The position numbers and the translations under genes are program-made. From Bacteriovoracaceae bacterium UBA6144 (GTDB taxonomy: Bacteria; Bdellovibrionota; Bacteriovoracia; Bacteriovoracales; Bacteriovoracaceae), in contig DIVA01000106.1 of the NCBI GenBank assembly GCA_002435705.1, positions 649 through 24,247 of the forward strand: a stretch of 23,599 nucleotides of DNA. Reading direction: 5' to 3'. Under the pieces are notes generated by a model. That model was not told where the DNA came from, ran no database searches, and worked only from the letters and a program-made list of their open reading frames with translations. Below are positions 1 through 6,237 of the stretch, one piece after another. Numbering within the stretch: the first letter of the stretch is position 1; the number at the start of each line of letters is the position of its first letter.

Positions 1-194
1 GTTTCTTTTCCAATCTCTAATAGGACCGATCCATCCTTTGCGAGGATTTTTGAATTCATCGGAGGCCTATAATCAGAGAGAGAGTTTATTTGAGGGAGGT
101 CTGATGCAACCCAGGCAATCATTCCAAAAAGTCCCGCAATTGCGAATACGCCAAGTACCGATAAAACTAAAAGTGCTTTGATTATTTTCTTCAC
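1..194 (-). CDS. Penicillin-binding protein 1A, class A (5' end only, runs off the window)
   Basis: About 64 N-terminal residues are visible, read from a GTG start at 194. A good ribosome-binding site, GGAGAAGG, lies at 201-208 (minus strand). The protein starts with a short basic segment and one hydrophobic membrane anchor (about residues 5-30). It then reads LPQINSLSDYRPPMNSKILA followed by KDGSVL. This pattern (LP..SL.DYRPP..S.I.A.DG) is the entry to the transglycosylase domain of class A PBPs, which polymerise and cross-link peptidoglycan in the periplasm. The catalytic domains lie outside the window. The 62-base gap to xseB carries a TATACT -10-like hexamer and an inverted repeat (separate entry). 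The exact paralogue (mrcA/ponA) cannot be fixed from this fragment. Confidence 0.85.
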   Translation of the reverse strand, partial: MKKIIKALLVLSVLGVFAIAGLFGMIAWVASDLPQINSLSDYRPPMNSKILAKDGSVLLEIGKE

Positions 195-208
195 TGTAAC
201 CCTTCTCC

Positions 209-230
209 TAAACTTTGAAGTTTAAGTATA
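209..230 (-). promoter_or_regulatory. Candidate promoter -10 and inverted repeat upstream of the PBP1A gene
   Basis: On the minus strand TATACT (225-230) matches a -10 box at 5 of 6 positions. No good -35 is seen 17 bases upstream. Just downstream, TAAACTT-TG-AAGTTTA (209-224) is a perfect 7-bp inverted repeat. It lies between the -10 and the ribosome-binding site, where a repressor operator could sit. The assignment is inference. Confidence 0.35.
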
Positions 231-256
231 AGGGGTCATTGCATTTGGTGCGACTT

Positions 257-478
257 CTATTCTTTCCAGTCTTCTTCTTTGAGTGCTTCAGTGAGGATTT
301 TAATTTTTTTGTCTGCACTCTCAAGTGATTGACGACAAATCTTGTATAGCTTTACGCCTTCTTCAAATTTATCCATGCTTTTATCTAAACTTAACTGGCC
401 TTGCTCCAAATCCTGAACAATCTTCTCAAGATTAGTTAGTGCCTCTTCTAATGTGGGTGCTTCTGCGGCTTTTTTCAT
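257..478 (-). CDS. xseB: Exodeoxyribonuclease VII small subunit
   Basis: XseB joins XseA to form exonuclease VII, which degrades single-stranded DNA in both directions and acts in repair. The protein has 73 residues and is almost wholly helical. It contains the family core LEEALTNLEKIVQDLEQGQL followed by SLDKSMDKFEEGVKLYKICR. This is the standard xseB pattern (E.L..LE.IV..LE.G...L..S...FE.G..L...C...L). I chose ATG 478 over an overlapping GTG at 481 because AAGG lies 6 bases upstream of the ATG and too close to the GTG. xseA is not adjacent in the window. The gene precedes the PBP1A gene on the same strand by 62 bases, so cotranscription is possible. Confidence 0.93.
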   Translation of the reverse strand: MKKAAEAPTLEEALTNLEKIVQDLEQGQLSLDKSMDKFEEGVKLYKICRQSLESADKKIKILTEALKEEDWKE

Positions 479-578
479 CACTTACCTTATTTAGACGTTA
501 GAGTTTTGACATGGTCCCCCATAAGGACACTCACTTTCTTACATAGCTAATCAAACTTTCAATGCTTTAGCCATAGGC

Positions 579-600
579 AGGGGGAGGAAAAAATCTCCCT
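579..600 (+). promoter_or_regulatory. Hairpin in the leader region of the flagellar operon
   Basis: GGGAG (582-586) pairs with CTCCC (595-599) around an A-rich loop. The 200 bases from 479 to 682 hold no gene and form the upstream region of the flagellar operon. No convincing sigma-70 or sigma-54 promoter is visible there. No T-tract follows the hairpin, so it is not a typical terminator. Its role is unknown. It could be part of the 5' untranslated region together with the CsrA-like sites at 643-682. Confidence 0.35.
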
Positions 601-642
601 GGGGTGTCGGTCGGACCGAAGACTAAGGTACAATTTTGCCTA

Positions 643-663
643 GGGGTATCAGGATGAAACCCC
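643..663 (+). promoter_or_regulatory. Candidate CsrA-binding hairpin in the flgF leader
   Basis: GGGGT (643-647) pairs with ACCCC (659-663). Inside, after one A-A mismatch, TCA (649-651) pairs with TGA (655-657), leaving GGA (652-654) as the loop. CsrA recognises GGA in the loop of a short hairpin, and the loop context ATCAGGATGA resembles the CsrA consensus. csrA lies in the same operon. The structure is read by eye from sequence, and binding is inferred. Confidence 0.6.
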
Positions 664-682
664 ATCAGGATCACGGAGGATC
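664..682 (+). promoter_or_regulatory. Second ATCAGGAT copy and hairpin holding the flgF ribosome-binding site
   Basis: ATCAGGAT recurs here (664-671), 16 bases after the first copy (648-655). GATC (669-672) can pair with GATC (679-682), placing ACGGAG in the loop with the Shine-Dalgarno core. The GGAGG-to-ATG distance is only 3 bases. Two neighbouring GGA sites, one on the Shine-Dalgarno, are the usual layout of CsrA-repressed leaders. The 4-bp stem is weak, so confidence is moderate. Confidence 0.45.
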
Positions 683-1522
683 ATGAAAAACATTTGGGTT
701 CCGCTCTCCGGACAAATTGCTCAGCAACGCAAAGTGGAGACGATCGCTAATAATGTGGCGAACGCCAACACCGCAGGCTTCAAAAAAGATCAACTCGTTT
801 TCAAAGAGCATCTCACTGCCCTATCAAGAGGCAGTGATGATATTCATATTCCTCGTAAGGAATTTTCTCCTGATGATTTCTACCATACCCAGGGCGCAGA
901 GAATGCGTACGTTGATGTGGCCGGCTCTTACACAAATCACGATCAGGGTCAGCTCATACCTACTAATAACCCATTTGATGTCGCCCTTAATGGCAAAGGC
1001 TTCATAGAAGTCCTCACTCCCCAGGGAGTGCGCTACACACGCACAGGCAACCTCTCTCTTTCAAAAGACGGCGAACTTGTCACAAGTCAGGGATTTAAGG
1101 TGCTACAGCCCTTAACGGCAAAGCCAGAAGAGCTGCGAGGGCCCGCAGCCGAAGCACTCCCTTCTCCGGAAGAGAGAATCTTAAAACTACCGCACAATCA
1201 AGCCATTACAATCAGCCGCGAGGGCGGTGTTTTAACGAGACAGGGCTTGGTTGGAACGATTTCAGTTGTTGAATTTGATGATGTTCACGCTCTCCGCAAA
1301 GAGGGTAATAACATTTTCATCAATCCTTCTGAGGCAAATGCTAAGCGCGTGGAACTAGCAACGACCGTGAACCAAGGGTTCATCGAGGGCTCAAATGTAA
1401 ATGCGATCGAAGAGATGAGCGAGTTGATTAAGGCGCACAGACATTTTGAGTCCATCCAAAAAGCGATCAACGCTTACGACAGCATTACCGGTAAAGCAGT
1501 GAACGATATTAATAAGTTCTAG
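683..1522 (+). CDS. flgF: Flagellar basal-body rod protein FlgF
   Basis: FlgF is a proximal rod subunit exported by the flagellar type III system and assembled in the periplasm. The 279-residue protein begins with the rod/hook signature (VETIANNVANANTAGFKK, about residues 18-35). It ends with a long amphipathic helix (EMSELIKAHRHFESIQKAI), which with the N-terminal helix forms the D0 coiled coil. The middle contains the FlgE/F/G-like domain (FDVALNGKGFIEV). It is followed after 9 bases by flgG, as in many flagellar operons. Assignment to FlgF rather than FlgG rests on the flgG that follows having the more canonical FlgG sequence and 261-residue length. This is the first gene of the operon, and its leader carries candidate CsrA sites. 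Confidence 0.93.
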   Translation: MKNIWVPLSGQIAQQRKVETIANNVANANTAGFKKDQLVFKEHLTALSRGSDDIHIPRKEFSPDDFYHTQGAENAYVDVAGSYTNHDQGQLIPTNNPFDVALNGKGFIEVLTPQGVRYTRTGNLSLSKDGELVTSQGFKVLQPLTAKPEELRGPAAEALPSPEERILKLPHNQAITISREGGVLTRQGLVGTISVVEFDDVHALRKEGNNIFINPSEANAKRVELATTVNQGFIEGSNVNAIEEMSELIKAHRHFESIQKAINAYDSITGKAVNDINKF

Positions 1523-1531
1523 GGGGCATAG

Positions 1532-2317
1532 ATGATTAGAGCTCTACATACAGCAGCAACAGGAATGGCTTCACAGGAAGCAAACGTGAATACCATTTCC
1601 AATAATCTCGCCAACGTCAACACGACTGGATTTAAAAAGGGTCGCACCGAATTTGACGACCTTCTCTATGAAACAGTTCAGGAAGCTGGTGCGCGCTCCA
1701 GCGCTGAGAGTGAGTATAATGTGGGAGTTCAAATTGGCTCAGGCTCGAAAGTCTCCGCCACAAGAAAAGTCCACCAACAGGGTTCGCCCCAGATGACCAA
1801 TAACCCCTACGACCTCATGGTTAACGGTGAAGGTTTTTTTGGGATCGTGGGTAATAACGGTGAAATGAAATACACCCGAGACGGCAGCTTTAACGTGGAC
1901 GCCCAAGGAAACTTAGTCACCCGTGGTGGCCAGAGAGTTTTCCCTGGGATCGTTGTCCCACCTAATATCATGAGCATCAACATCGCAGAGAACGGCGTGG
2001 TGGAAGCGTTTCTTAGAAACACACCGGAGCCCCTAAATTTGGGTCAGATTCCGGTTTTCACCTTCGTGAATCCGGTAGGTATGCGATCTGAAGGTGGGAA
2101 TATGTTGGCGGCAACTCAGGCCAGCGGTCAAGCCATTCAGATGGTTCCGGGAGTAGATAACGCCGGGATCGTTATGCAAGGGGCGCTTGAGTCATCCAAC
2201 GTCAGTGTCATGAACGAGATGACAGATCTTATTAAAGCTCAGCGTGCTTACGAGATGAATTCGAAAGTTATGGGTGTCGCCGATCAAATGCTCCAAACTG
2301 TTAACAACGTGAGATAG
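1532..2317 (+). CDS. flgG: Flagellar distal rod protein FlgG
   Basis: FlgG builds the distal rod that passes through the P and L rings. The 261 residues match the usual FlgG length. The N-terminus is MIRALHTAATGMASQEANVN followed by NLANVNTTGFKKGR, the classic FlgG start. The middle has YDLMVNGEGFFGIV and the YTRDGSFNVDAQGNLVT pattern. The C-terminus has LESSNVSVMNEMTDLIKAQR and ends in a helix containing RAYEMNSKV. A strong ribosome-binding site (AGGGGG) overlaps the end of flgF, so the two rod genes are probably translated from one message. No anomalies are seen. Confidence 0.97.
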   Translation: MIRALHTAATGMASQEANVNTISNNLANVNTTGFKKGRTEFDDLLYETVQEAGARSSAESEYNVGVQIGSGSKVSATRKVHQQGSPQMTNNPYDLMVNGEGFFGIVGNNGEMKYTRDGSFNVDAQGNLVTRGGQRVFPGIVVPPNIMSINIAENGVVEAFLRNTPEPLNLGQIPVFTFVNPVGMRSEGGNMLAATQASGQAIQMVPGVDNAGIVMQGALESSNVSVMNEMTDLIKAQRAYEMNSKVMGVADQMLQTVNNVR

Positions 2318-2323
2318 ATATAA

Positions 2324-3190
2324 ATGAAATGGGTATTTTTAATATTAACGATGTGTAGTGTAAGTTCTTGGGCGTGTGAGGTTCAGCTTCCACCACGAAT
2401 CCTAGTGAGCTCACAAGCAACTGGAGCTTCACATAAAACTTCTCATAATTGTGAAAGCTATCAGATTGAGGAAGTTTACAACGTACTACGCGAGCAATCT
2501 GGGAGCATCCCTGTTGCAAGAATCCAAATGGCACTCAGCAAGCAAGTTAAGCTCTTGTCGACAAGTTCACACATACAAATTGAAAACATTGAGAGAATCA
2601 TCGAAGGCAATTTCACTGAGTTGAAAAACTCGAAAAACGAATGGAAATCAGAACTTCTCGGAAGTTTCTATTCTCTCGATATGAACGATAAGATTGAAGT
2701 CTCTTGTCATCCCTGTGAGTTCAGAGGCACAGAACATTTTGGTCTTAAAGTGACTCAACTTGGCTCAGTCAAACTAAGCCTTGATATTCAAACGCGGGTT
2801 TTTAAGCTTGAGGAAGCGATCAGACTTAAAACTAATATAAGTGCTTTCTCAGATAGAATTGAAACAAATAATTGGGAAATCACAAAGGCACCGGCCACAA
2901 ACTTCGGAAGATTCTTCAATCAACCAGAAAACCTCAAGTTCTATAAAACGAATAAGCAACTTAAGGCCGGTGAGTTCATTAAAGAAAGCGATCTCACTCC
3001 TCTCAACCTAGTTCGTGCAGGCGATAGAGTAGAAATCACCTTTGAAAATGATCATGTTAAAGTTAAATCACAAGCTATTTCACGCCAAAATGGTGGAATT
3101 TCTGATGAGGTTGAGGTTTGGAATCAAGCTAATGGAAAAAAGTATAAGGGAGTTGTGACAGATTTTAATCGTGTCACCATTAAATTATGA
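2324..3190 (+). CDS. flgA: Flagellar P-ring assembly chaperone FlgA
   Basis: FlgA is a periplasmic chaperone for P-ring (FlgI) assembly. The 288-residue protein starts with a Sec signal peptide (MKWVFLILTMCSVSSWA). It ends with a SAF/ChapFlgA domain: about residues 215-288 contain LKAGEFIKESDLTPLNLVRA and GDRVEITFENDHVKV. A CHPC cysteine pair sits mid-protein and may form a disulfide, which is inference. The N-terminal part is poorly conserved, as is usual for the family. It starts 6 bases after flgG with no clear Shine-Dalgarno, and its end overlaps flgH by 4 bases (ATGA), implying coupling. It is longer than the enterobacterial protein (about 220 residues). Confidence 0.87.
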   Translation: MKWVFLILTMCSVSSWACEVQLPPRILVSSQATGASHKTSHNCESYQIEEVYNVLREQSGSIPVARIQMALSKQVKLLSTSSHIQIENIERIIEGNFTELKNSKNEWKSELLGSFYSLDMNDKIEVSCHPCEFRGTEHFGLKVTQLGSVKLSLDIQTRVFKLEEAIRLKTNISAFSDRIETNNWEITKAPATNFGRFFNQPENLKFYKTNKQLKAGEFIKESDLTPLNLVRAGDRVEITFENDHVKVKSQAISRQNGGISDEVEVWNQANGKKYKGVVTDFNRVTIKL

Positions 3191-3927
3191 AATTATTAGT
3201 GCTACTTTTGTTAACCAGCTGTGCCTCCTATGTAAACGGTCTTCATCGCCAGATTGACCGTGAAGAAAAATCTGCGCGAAATGGTGGGAATCTCAATGAC
3301 CCCTATTCCGCCTATAGAGAGCAAGGCTTCAAAAAAACCACTGCAGACAAACGTCCCATTGCCAATCCAAACTCAATTTCAAACCTTAATCCTGCTAACG
3401 ATATGCCACCTTCGGTTAAAAGAGATTACCGCAGTGGTGGCGCCAGAACAAAAGCCCAGGACTTCAAAGACAGCGGCTCAAGCGGGAGTCTATGGGTTGA
3501 TGCTCCAGGTGGATCGCTCTTTACCACTGATGTAAATAAGAATGTCGGTGATATCGTTATTATCAATGTATTAGATGCACTCCGTGGGCAAATCTCTTCC
3601 GAATTAAAACGCACATTCCCCGAACCTGTTGCTCCCAAAAAGAAAGAAGGTGAAGCTCCTTCTGCGGCTGCCGCTGCAGCCCCCGCGGCACCGACTACCG
3701 CTCCCGTGGATGAGCTTGAAACAAAAGTTTATGACAAAATTTCTGGTGTGGTCGCTGAAGAAATTAACAAAGACTATTTCCTTCTTCGCGGTAAAAAAGA
3801 AATTATTTTTAGAAAAGAAAAACGATTTATAGAAGTTCAAGCTCTTGTGTCTCGCAAGGACATTCAAGATAACGATACTATCAACTCCGACAGACTCGTA
3901 GAATCACGAGTTTTAATCTTGAGGTAA
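3187..3927 (+). CDS. flgH: Flagellar L-ring lipoprotein FlgH
   Basis: FlgH forms the outer-membrane L ring. The 246-residue protein starts with a lipoprotein signal and lipobox LLTSC, with Cys12 as the lipidation site. Residues 100-130 (SLWVDAPGGSLFTTDVNKNV then GDIVIINVLD) match the FlgH entry motif SL...LF.D..A..VGDIV. The end contains IEVQALVSRKDIQDNDTINS and RLVESRV, matching the family's C-terminal I.G.V...DI...N.V.S..V. Two features are odd. A linker of about 85 residues rich in N, S, P and charges separates the lipid anchor from the domain. The middle of the domain carries a Lys/Pro/Ala-rich low-complexity stretch (about 144-174). The gene lies between flgA (4-base overlap) and flgI (2-base gap). 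Confidence 0.88.
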   Translation: MKLLVLLLLTSCASYVNGLHRQIDREEKSARNGGNLNDPYSAYREQGFKKTTADKRPIANPNSISNLNPANDMPPSVKRDYRSGGARTKAQDFKDSGSSGSLWVDAPGGSLFTTDVNKNVGDIVIINVLDALRGQISSELKRTFPEPVAPKKKEGEAPSAAAAAAPAAPTTAPVDELETKVYDKISGVVAEEINKDYFLLRGKKEIIFRKEKRFIEVQALVSRKDIQDNDTINSDRLVESRVLILR

Positions 3928-3929
3928 CA

Positions 3930-4931
3930 ATGATTAAGCTAAGTCTTTTGACATTCTTCTTACTACCGACATTTGCTTTGGCTAATGCGAGTAGGATTAA
4001 AGACCTCACAACCGTCAAGGGAGTGAGAGACAATCCTTTGATCGGTTACGGCCTCGTGATTGGCCTCAATGGAACTGGCGACGGCGGTGGAGAAATCACT
4101 AACACCTCGTTGAAAAAAATGTTTCAAACTTTGGGACTTAACACGCAAAAAGAGATCACCAGCAAAAACGTCGCTGCGGTCATCGTTACGGCGAAACTCC
4201 CAGCCTTCGGTCGCGTAGGCCAAAAGGTTGATGTCACGGTCTCATCCATTGGGGATGCCTCATCACTAGCAGGGGGTACATTACTAGTTACACCGATGAA
4301 GGGCGGCGACGGCAATATTTATGCGGTGGCTTCTGGAGCTCTCTCTATTGGAGGCCTCAAAAAGGGTGCAAAAATGGCGACTACCGGACGCATTCCTGAT
4401 GGTGCGGTTGTGGAACGTGAACTTGAACTAGCCTTCAATGATAAGAAATCTCTGCGCCTCGCTTTGAAATCTCCGGACTTCACTACTGCCGCTCGCATCG
4501 AAAAGATCCTTAACCAGGAACTCGGTGGCAAGTACGCCACCGCCGCAGACGCCTCAACCATCGACCTCATCATCCCTACCCAGTATGAGAAGAAGGTAGT
4601 TGAGCTCATTGCTCAAGTGGAGAACTTTCGAGTTGTGGCGGATGCTTCTGCTAAAATTGTGATCAACGAAAGAACTGGTACTCTCGTGGCCGGAGGGGAC
4701 ATCACTCTCCGTAAGGTTGCCCTAAGCCATGGAGATCTCGTGGTAGAGGTGAAGGGTGGAGAGAACCCATCCGGCAAACCCCAGGCCCTTCACGTGATTG
4801 AACGGTCCACCACTATTAATGATTTGGTGAAAGCCCTCAATGCCATAGGCACAACCCCTGAAGATTTGATCTCAATTTTTCAGGCCTTAAAGCAAAATGG
4901 AGCACTCGTGGCGGATATTGAGCTGATCTAG
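3930..4931 (+). CDS. flgI: Flagellar P-ring protein FlgI
   Basis: FlgI polymerises into the periplasmic P ring around the rod. The 333 residues include a Sec signal peptide (about residues 1-19) and the hallmark start RIKDLTTVKGVRDNPLIGYG then LVIGLNGTGDGG. Family blocks follow: VAAVIVTAKLPAFGRVGQK, VDVTVSSIGDASSLAGGTLL and the INERTGTLVAGGDITLRKVA block. The C-terminus has NDLVKALNAIGTTPEDLISI and FQALKQNGAL. The length is normal for the family. The ribosome-binding site GAGGT overlaps the end of flgH. FlgA, FlgH and FlgI are encoded together, so all ring components of the operon are made in sequence. Confidence 0.98.
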   Translation: MIKLSLLTFFLLPTFALANASRIKDLTTVKGVRDNPLIGYGLVIGLNGTGDGGGEITNTSLKKMFQTLGLNTQKEITSKNVAAVIVTAKLPAFGRVGQKVDVTVSSIGDASSLAGGTLLVTPMKGGDGNIYAVASGALSIGGLKKGAKMATTGRIPDGAVVERELELAFNDKKSLRLALKSPDFTTAARIEKILNQELGGKYATAADASTIDLIIPTQYEKKVVELIAQVENFRVVADASAKIVINERTGTLVAGGDITLRKVALSHGDLVVEVKGGENPSGKPQALHVIERSTTINDLVKALNAIGTTPEDLISIFQALKQNGALVADIELI

Positions 4932-5015
4932 ATGAATTATTTACATATTTTACCTAGGGCTAGCTTCTGACCATGCCCCTATGTTAAACTTTAAAAAGAA
5001 CTCATGAAGAGTTCT

Positions 5016-5044
5016 GTCACAAAAACCAGGAAGGATGTCGTGAC
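5016..5044 (+). promoter_or_regulatory. Hairpin enclosing the flgJ ribosome-binding site and start codon (candidate CsrA target)
   Basis: GTCAC (5016-5020) pairs perfectly with GTGAC (5040-5044), which contains the GTG start codon. The 19-base loop holds AGGAAGGATGT, with two GGA cores. AAGGATGT matches the 3' part of the CsrA consensus exactly. Translation of flgJ could thus be blocked both by the stem and by CsrA. The role is inferred from the sequence and from csrA in the same operon. Confidence 0.45.
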
Positions 5045-5387
5045 CATAAATCCCGCAGCACAAAAAGGTATGAAAGTCGTTTCTCGCGAAGAGATGCTTA
5101 AGCCTTTTAAAGAAGTGGCTGAGGGAATGGAAACCCAATTCTCTCAACAAATGATTGAGCAAATGCGTAAGAGCATTCCTCGGGAATCAGAGCCTAGCTC
5201 GGCACAACAGTACTATGAATCATTGATGGATTACGAATATGCAAAAAGTATGGCACAATCAGATAGTGGGATCGGATTGAAAAAAGTCATCCTTGACCAG
5301 ATCGTTCCGGCCCACTTGAAACAAACGCCTCACGCACCTACTGTGCGTAACGCTTACCAGGCAAACGTCAAAGGAGTTGACGAATGA
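5040..5387 (+). CDS. flgJ: Flagellar rod-binding protein FlgJ (N-terminal rod domain only)
   Basis: This 115-residue protein has the rod-binding domain of FlgJ, which caps the growing rod. The visible pattern is FKEVAEGMETQFSQQMIEQM, then a helix-loop with AQQYYESLMDYEYAKSMAQS and GIGLKKVILDQI. The C-terminal muramidase domain of enterobacterial FlgJ is absent, as in many other phyla, so peptidoglycan must be opened by another enzyme. I chose the GTG start at 5040 because AGGAAGGA lies just upstream. An in-frame ATG at 5004 would add 12 residues but has no clear ribosome-binding site. The 72-108 bases after flgI show no obvious promoter. The end overlaps flgM by 4 bases. Confidence 0.85.
   Translation: MTINPAAQKGMKVVSREEMLKPFKEVAEGMETQFSQQMIEQMRKSIPRESEPSSAQQYYESLMDYEYAKSMAQSDSGIGLKKVILDQIVPAHLKQTPHAPTVRNAYQANVKGVDE
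5366..5382 (+). promoter_or_regulatory. Hairpin presenting the flgM Shine-Dalgarno in its loop (candidate CsrA target)
   Basis: CGTCAA (5366-5371) and TTGACG (5377-5382) form a perfect 6-bp stem. The five-base loop is exactly the Shine-Dalgarno AGGAG (5372-5376). The ATG of flgM follows one base later (5384). GGA in the loop of a stable hairpin over the ribosome-binding site is the best CsrA-like site in the window. The structure also lies inside the end of flgJ, so coding constraint may contribute. Confidence 0.6.
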
Positions 5388-5710
5388 GCAGCAACATCGA
5401 TACCCGCTCGCCATTCTTTCCCAAGAGCCGCACCAGCCAGATTAATTCTGGAAGAGCGGACAAAGCATCAGGAGTTGACTCAAGCTCAGCTGATCGTGCG
5501 AGTGAGATTACATCACGAACACAGTCTGATGCAAAAGTTAACATCACTGATGGTGTACGTGACTTCTCTAAAATCAAGCGTATCGCAGATTCTTCACCTG
5601 ACATTGATAACTCAGAGAAGATTGCTCGCCTGAAGGCTCAAATTCAAGCTGGCACCTACGAAGTTGACTACGATGCTGTTGCAGACAAGATGCTGCAATC
5701 AGAATTTTAG
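5384..5710 (+). CDS. flgM: Anti-sigma-28 factor FlgM
   Basis: FlgM holds the flagellar sigma factor FliA (sigma-28) inactive until the hook is complete and FlgM is exported. The 108-residue protein has a polar, Ser/Asp-rich and probably disordered N-terminal half. Its C-terminus carries the sigma-binding segment SEKIARLKAQIQAGTYEVDY followed by DAVADKML. This matches the FlgM family pattern (R...I..L...I..G.Y.vd...iA.kml). It overlaps flgJ by 4 bases, and its ribosome-binding site is the loop of a hairpin. Encoding it just ahead of flgN, flgK and flgL fits its role in the switch to late gene expression. The length is slightly above the usual 95-100. Confidence 0.92.
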   Translation: MSSNIDTRSPFFPKSRTSQINSGRADKASGVDSSSADRASEITSRTQSDAKVNITDGVRDFSKIKRIADSSPDIDNSEKIARLKAQIQAGTYEVDYDAVADKMLQSEF

Positions 5711-5727
5711 AAAAAGGCAAAGATCCA

Positions 5728-6225
5728 ATGAAGGACCAAGCCCTCGCCCTCTATCATGGAAGAGCAATCGAAGTGTGGGAACACTTCTGTAAACTTCATC
5801 ATGATCTCTATGAACTCACCTGTGATGAGTATCAGGCATTACTATCGGGTGAGATTGAACTTCTCGAAGACTTAATAGCTCGCAAACAAGTTATCGTCGA
5901 CGCCGTGGCAGAATGGGAAAATCTACGATCTGAACTAATTAAAGAAATGAATTCTGATACTTTGTTGGAAGTTAGTATTCATTCGGCTTCTGAGTTGATT
6001 AATGTACTTAAGCCAGTTGAGGCTAAGCTCACCATTGCAGCACTACAGAACTTAAATGATCTTTTGATTGACGTGATTTCACGCATTCAAATGCAGAATA
6101 AACGAAACCAACTTTTCCTTAACAGAGCGATGCAATCGCTGAACGAATTAAAAGATGGTTTTCGCGGCAAGAAGAACTTCACAACTTATGGAGCGAATGG
6201 GATGACCCGTTCTGCTTCTAGGTAG
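5728..6225 (+). CDS. flgN: Flagellar export chaperone, FlgN family
   Basis: FlgN-type proteins keep the junction proteins FlgK and FlgL export-competent in the cytoplasm. The 165-residue protein is soluble and predicted helical. It contains the FlgN-like segment LYELTCDEYQALLSGEIELL and later LTIAALQNLNDLLIDVISRI, then ends NQLFLNRAMQSLNELKDGF, which resembles the FlgN C-terminus (N..LL..s...i...l). Family sequence conservation is low. The call therefore leans on the length, the helical pattern and the position between flgM and flgK, where flgN is typical. It starts 17 bases after flgM with an AAAGGC-type ribosome-binding site. Confidence 0.78.
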   Translation: MKDQALALYHGRAIEVWEHFCKLHHDLYELTCDEYQALLSGEIELLEDLIARKQVIVDAVAEWENLRSELIKEMNSDTLLEVSIHSASELINVLKPVEAKLTIAALQNLNDLLIDVISRIQMQNKRNQLFLNRAMQSLNELKDGFRGKKNFTTYGANGMTRSASR

Positions 6226-6228
6226 AAG
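6215..6228 (+). promoter_or_regulatory. Small hairpin partly covering the flgK ribosome-binding site
   Basis: CTTCT (6215-6219) pairs with AGAAG (6224-6228) around AGGT. The 3' arm is part of the Shine-Dalgarno AGAAGGAG (6224-6231) of flgK. The loop lacks GGA, so this is not a good CsrA site. It may still dampen initiation. Confidence 0.3.
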
Positions 6229-6237
6229 GAGCCCCAG

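Noticed and set aside
506..511. Perfect TTGACA -35 box upstream of flgF
   Set aside because: No acceptable -10 hexamer lies 15-19 bases downstream, so I did not call a promoter.
552..577. Possible sigma-28 promoter (CAAACTTT, 10 bases, GCCATAGG) upstream of flgF
   Set aside because: The -10 part matches GCCGATAA poorly and the spacer is one base short. The operon start would also be expected to use an earlier-class promoter.
579..600. Leader hairpin as a terminator
   Set aside because: No T-tract follows, and no plus-strand gene precedes it in the window.
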